Part shown: positions 62,305-64,000 of the stretch, piece after piece | How positions within the stretch are numbered: the first letter of the stretch is position 1 | Layout of the letters: the number at the start of each line of letters is the position of its first letter | Source: Adenophora triphylla var. japonica | Lineage: Eukaryota > Streptophyta > Magnoliopsida > Asterales > Campanulaceae | Direction: 5' to 3' | DNA length: 64,000 bases | Assembly: GCA_022495995.1 (NCBI GenBank) | Contig: JAFEMH010002322.1 | Location: 248,001 to 312,000, forward strand | Notes under the pieces: generated by a model | What the model was told of the DNA's origin: nothing | What the model saw: the letters and a program-made list of their open reading frames with translations, nothing else | Database searches by the model: none | Made by a program: the position numbers and the translations under genes

Positions 62305-64000
62305 TTTTTTTATAAATTAGGATATCATCGAAATAAACGACAACAAAAGAACCAATAAAAGGTCGAAATACCTAATTCATCAATCTCATGAAAGTGCTAG
62401 GGGCATTCGAGAGTCCGAATGGCATGACAAGCCACTCATAAAGGCCATCCTTGCTCTTGAAGGCTGTTTTCCACTCATCTCCTTGCCTAATCCGAATCTG
62501 GTGGTACCCGCTGCGCAAATCCAGTTTTGTGAACACCCTCGAACCGGATAACTCATCAAGCATGTCTTCCAAATGGGGAATAGGAAATCGATACTTGATT
62601 GTAATTTTGTTGATGGCACGGCTGTCCACACACATACGCCACTGATTACCCTTCTTTGGCACAAGCAGAACCGGTACTGCACACGGACTCATGCTCTCCC
62701 TAATAAACCCCTTCCGCAGCAAATCTTCTATCTGCTCTCGAAGTATATCATTCTCCTTAGGACTCATGCGGTAATGCGGGAGGTTTGGCAAGCTAGCTCC
62801 CGGAATCAAATCAATATGGTGCTGAATGTCCCTCATAGGTGGCAGATCATTTGGCAAGTCATCGGAGAGTAACTCCTGAAAATCTTCAAGTAGTTCTTCA
62901 ATCTCCCTTGGCAACCCAATCTCCACACTGACAGAACCCAACAACCCCTTAATGATTATAGGGCAAAAATACTCAGACTCCTCAATAGCTGCAGTAAGAT
63001 CCTTCTCATTCTGAATAAGCATCAACACCGGCTTATCCTTCTCAACCTGCTTCTCAAACCGTGAAACAGGAGCTATAGCAATCTTGTGTTTGTTCCAGTT
63101 GAACATCACCACATTATCCCTGCCCCTATAAGTGATATCATGATCATGTTGCCATGGATGACCCAGTAATACATGACATACATCCATATTCAGCACATCA
63201 CAAACGACTTCCTCCTTATAGTGTCTTCCGATAGAAAGGGGAACCCTACAAGTACGTGACACCCTAAGTTCAGAACCCATATTCACTCACCCCAAGCCAT
63301 AGGGTTTCTCATGCGGTTCAGTTTTCAACCCAAGGAAATCAACTAATTTCTGCGAAACTAAATTTTCAGTGCAACCATTGTCAACAATTAAATTGCATAT
63401 TTTGTTAGCAACAGAGCAGTATGCACGCAAAAGATTCTTCCTCTGTCCCTCATCCTTGGAAGATAACAACATCTGTTGAAGAACACAACCCACATGCTCC
63501 TCGGATTCCTCCTTCGCAAACTCGGCCCCTTCATACTCATCATTCTCCTCCTCTCCTTGCTCTTCGTCTTCCTCCTCTAAGAATGCAGCAGTCGGCCTAC
63601 TGGGGCAAACGTTGGACCTATGACCATATCCCTAACACCGAAAACACTTATCTCCCCTTGGTTTGGCATACGGATTTGCTGTTTTCTGTACTGGCGCCTT
63701 ATTTACTGTCGAGTAGCTCGCTGCTACACGATTCCCTGTCGCACTGTTTCCCACTGAACTGTTCCCTGCAGAGCTACTAGTCGCCCCTTCTCCTTGATAC
63801 TCCCTTCATCAGCACCGCCTTGTGGGCTCCATTTACGAAAAGGAGCATTAAAGACCCTTGTACTCGACTTTTCCATAAGCTCCGCTTTCAAGGCCAGAGT
63901 AGAAGCATCCGTCAAGTTCCGTACTTGATGCAAACCCATCTTGTCCTGTATTGAGGCCTTCAGGCAATTGATATAGCGTGCAACCTTTTGTTCCTCAGAC
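62305..64000 (-). pseudogene. Ty3/gypsy chromovirus-like gag-pol fragment
   Basis: Minus strand, starting beyond the right edge. A gag C-terminus is followed by a zinc knuckle (63646-63605, CFRC...GYGHRSNVC) with a stop codon inside it (63634-63632). The protease region has LIVDNGCTENLVSQKLVDFL (about 63390-63340), where the usual D-S/T-G has become D-N-G. An in-frame TGA follows at 63289. A linker has [22 protein letters not shown] motifs are [35 protein letters not shown] and [19 protein letters not shown], then a TAG at 62374. The active-site YFDD (62335-62324) lies just before the reading merges into CACTA subterminal sequence. The rest of RT, RNase H and integrase are missing. At least three stops make it inactive. 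Confidence 0.85.

Larger units (their letters stand above)
62027..64000 (+). mobile_element. second CACTA element, left end
   Basis: CACTACTAGAAACTGTG shares its first 12 bases with the element at 35315. The subterminal motifs differ: TTCCGTCGCTA and AGCGGCGGAA (62050-62300). This is thus another CACTA family. The other end is outside the window. The interior visible here is a decayed gypsy fragment. Confidence 0.75.

Overview
This is a repeat-dominated stretch of a plant nuclear genome, most likely a eudicot. The evidence is nested LTR retrotransposons of the Ty3/gypsy Tat/Ogre and Ty1/copia Sirevirus types, CACTA DNA transposons with CACTACTAG ends, a Stowaway-like MITE, long AT/GA microsatellites and plant-type promoters. 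I found no ordinary single-copy host gene and no tRNA or rRNA gene. The coding capacity belongs to mobile elements, and most of it is broken. Two better-preserved spliced genes stand out, both carried by transposons.

Region 1-31481 is a stack of insertions. A Sirevirus-like copia element on the minus strand (1-3179, running off the left edge) sits in the LTR of an Ogre-like element. That element occurs here as two internal regions sharing a middle LTR (LTR1 ending at 3335, internal 1, LTR2 12931-14637, internal 2, LTR3 24415-26134). Both internal regions hold a decayed gag followed by long noncoding tandem-repeat tracts, and no pol is recognisable. This array lies inside the gag of a second Tat-type element on the minus strand (26135-30730, LTR 28596-30730). 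That element in turn interrupts what looks like a third LTR (30731-31481).

Region 31482-35311 holds two-and-a-half copies of an unidentified, roughly 2 kb, AT-rich unit, with a further copy at 59628-61804.

Region 35315-54294 is a CACTA transposon with a GTA target duplication. It has a promoter with noncoding leader exons on the left and a five-exon Transposase_24-like gene on the right (321 codons to the first stop). No DDE transposase is visible. Into the intron between these parts a complete Tat-lineage LTR retrotransposon has inserted (36950-49860, exact GGTCT duplication). Its gag-pol is frameshifted, but it carries on the opposite strand an intact, spliced four-exon gene of 917 codons with its own TATA box and 5' UTR intron. 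The same CACTA intron also contains a hairpin with arms of about 315 bp (50390-51023).

Region 54298-62026 is an old local duplication. Two diverged copies of a telo-box/site II promoter-like block occur at 54298 and 58030, with a MITE and a solo-LTR-like insertion in the first copy, and several long microsatellites. A second CACTA element starts at 62027, just after a 28-bp repeat array. It contains a broken chromovirus-type gypsy fragment on the minus strand and leaves the window on the right.

Coordinates of LTR ends are good to about 2 bases. Repeat-array and homology-block borders are good to about 20-50 bases.
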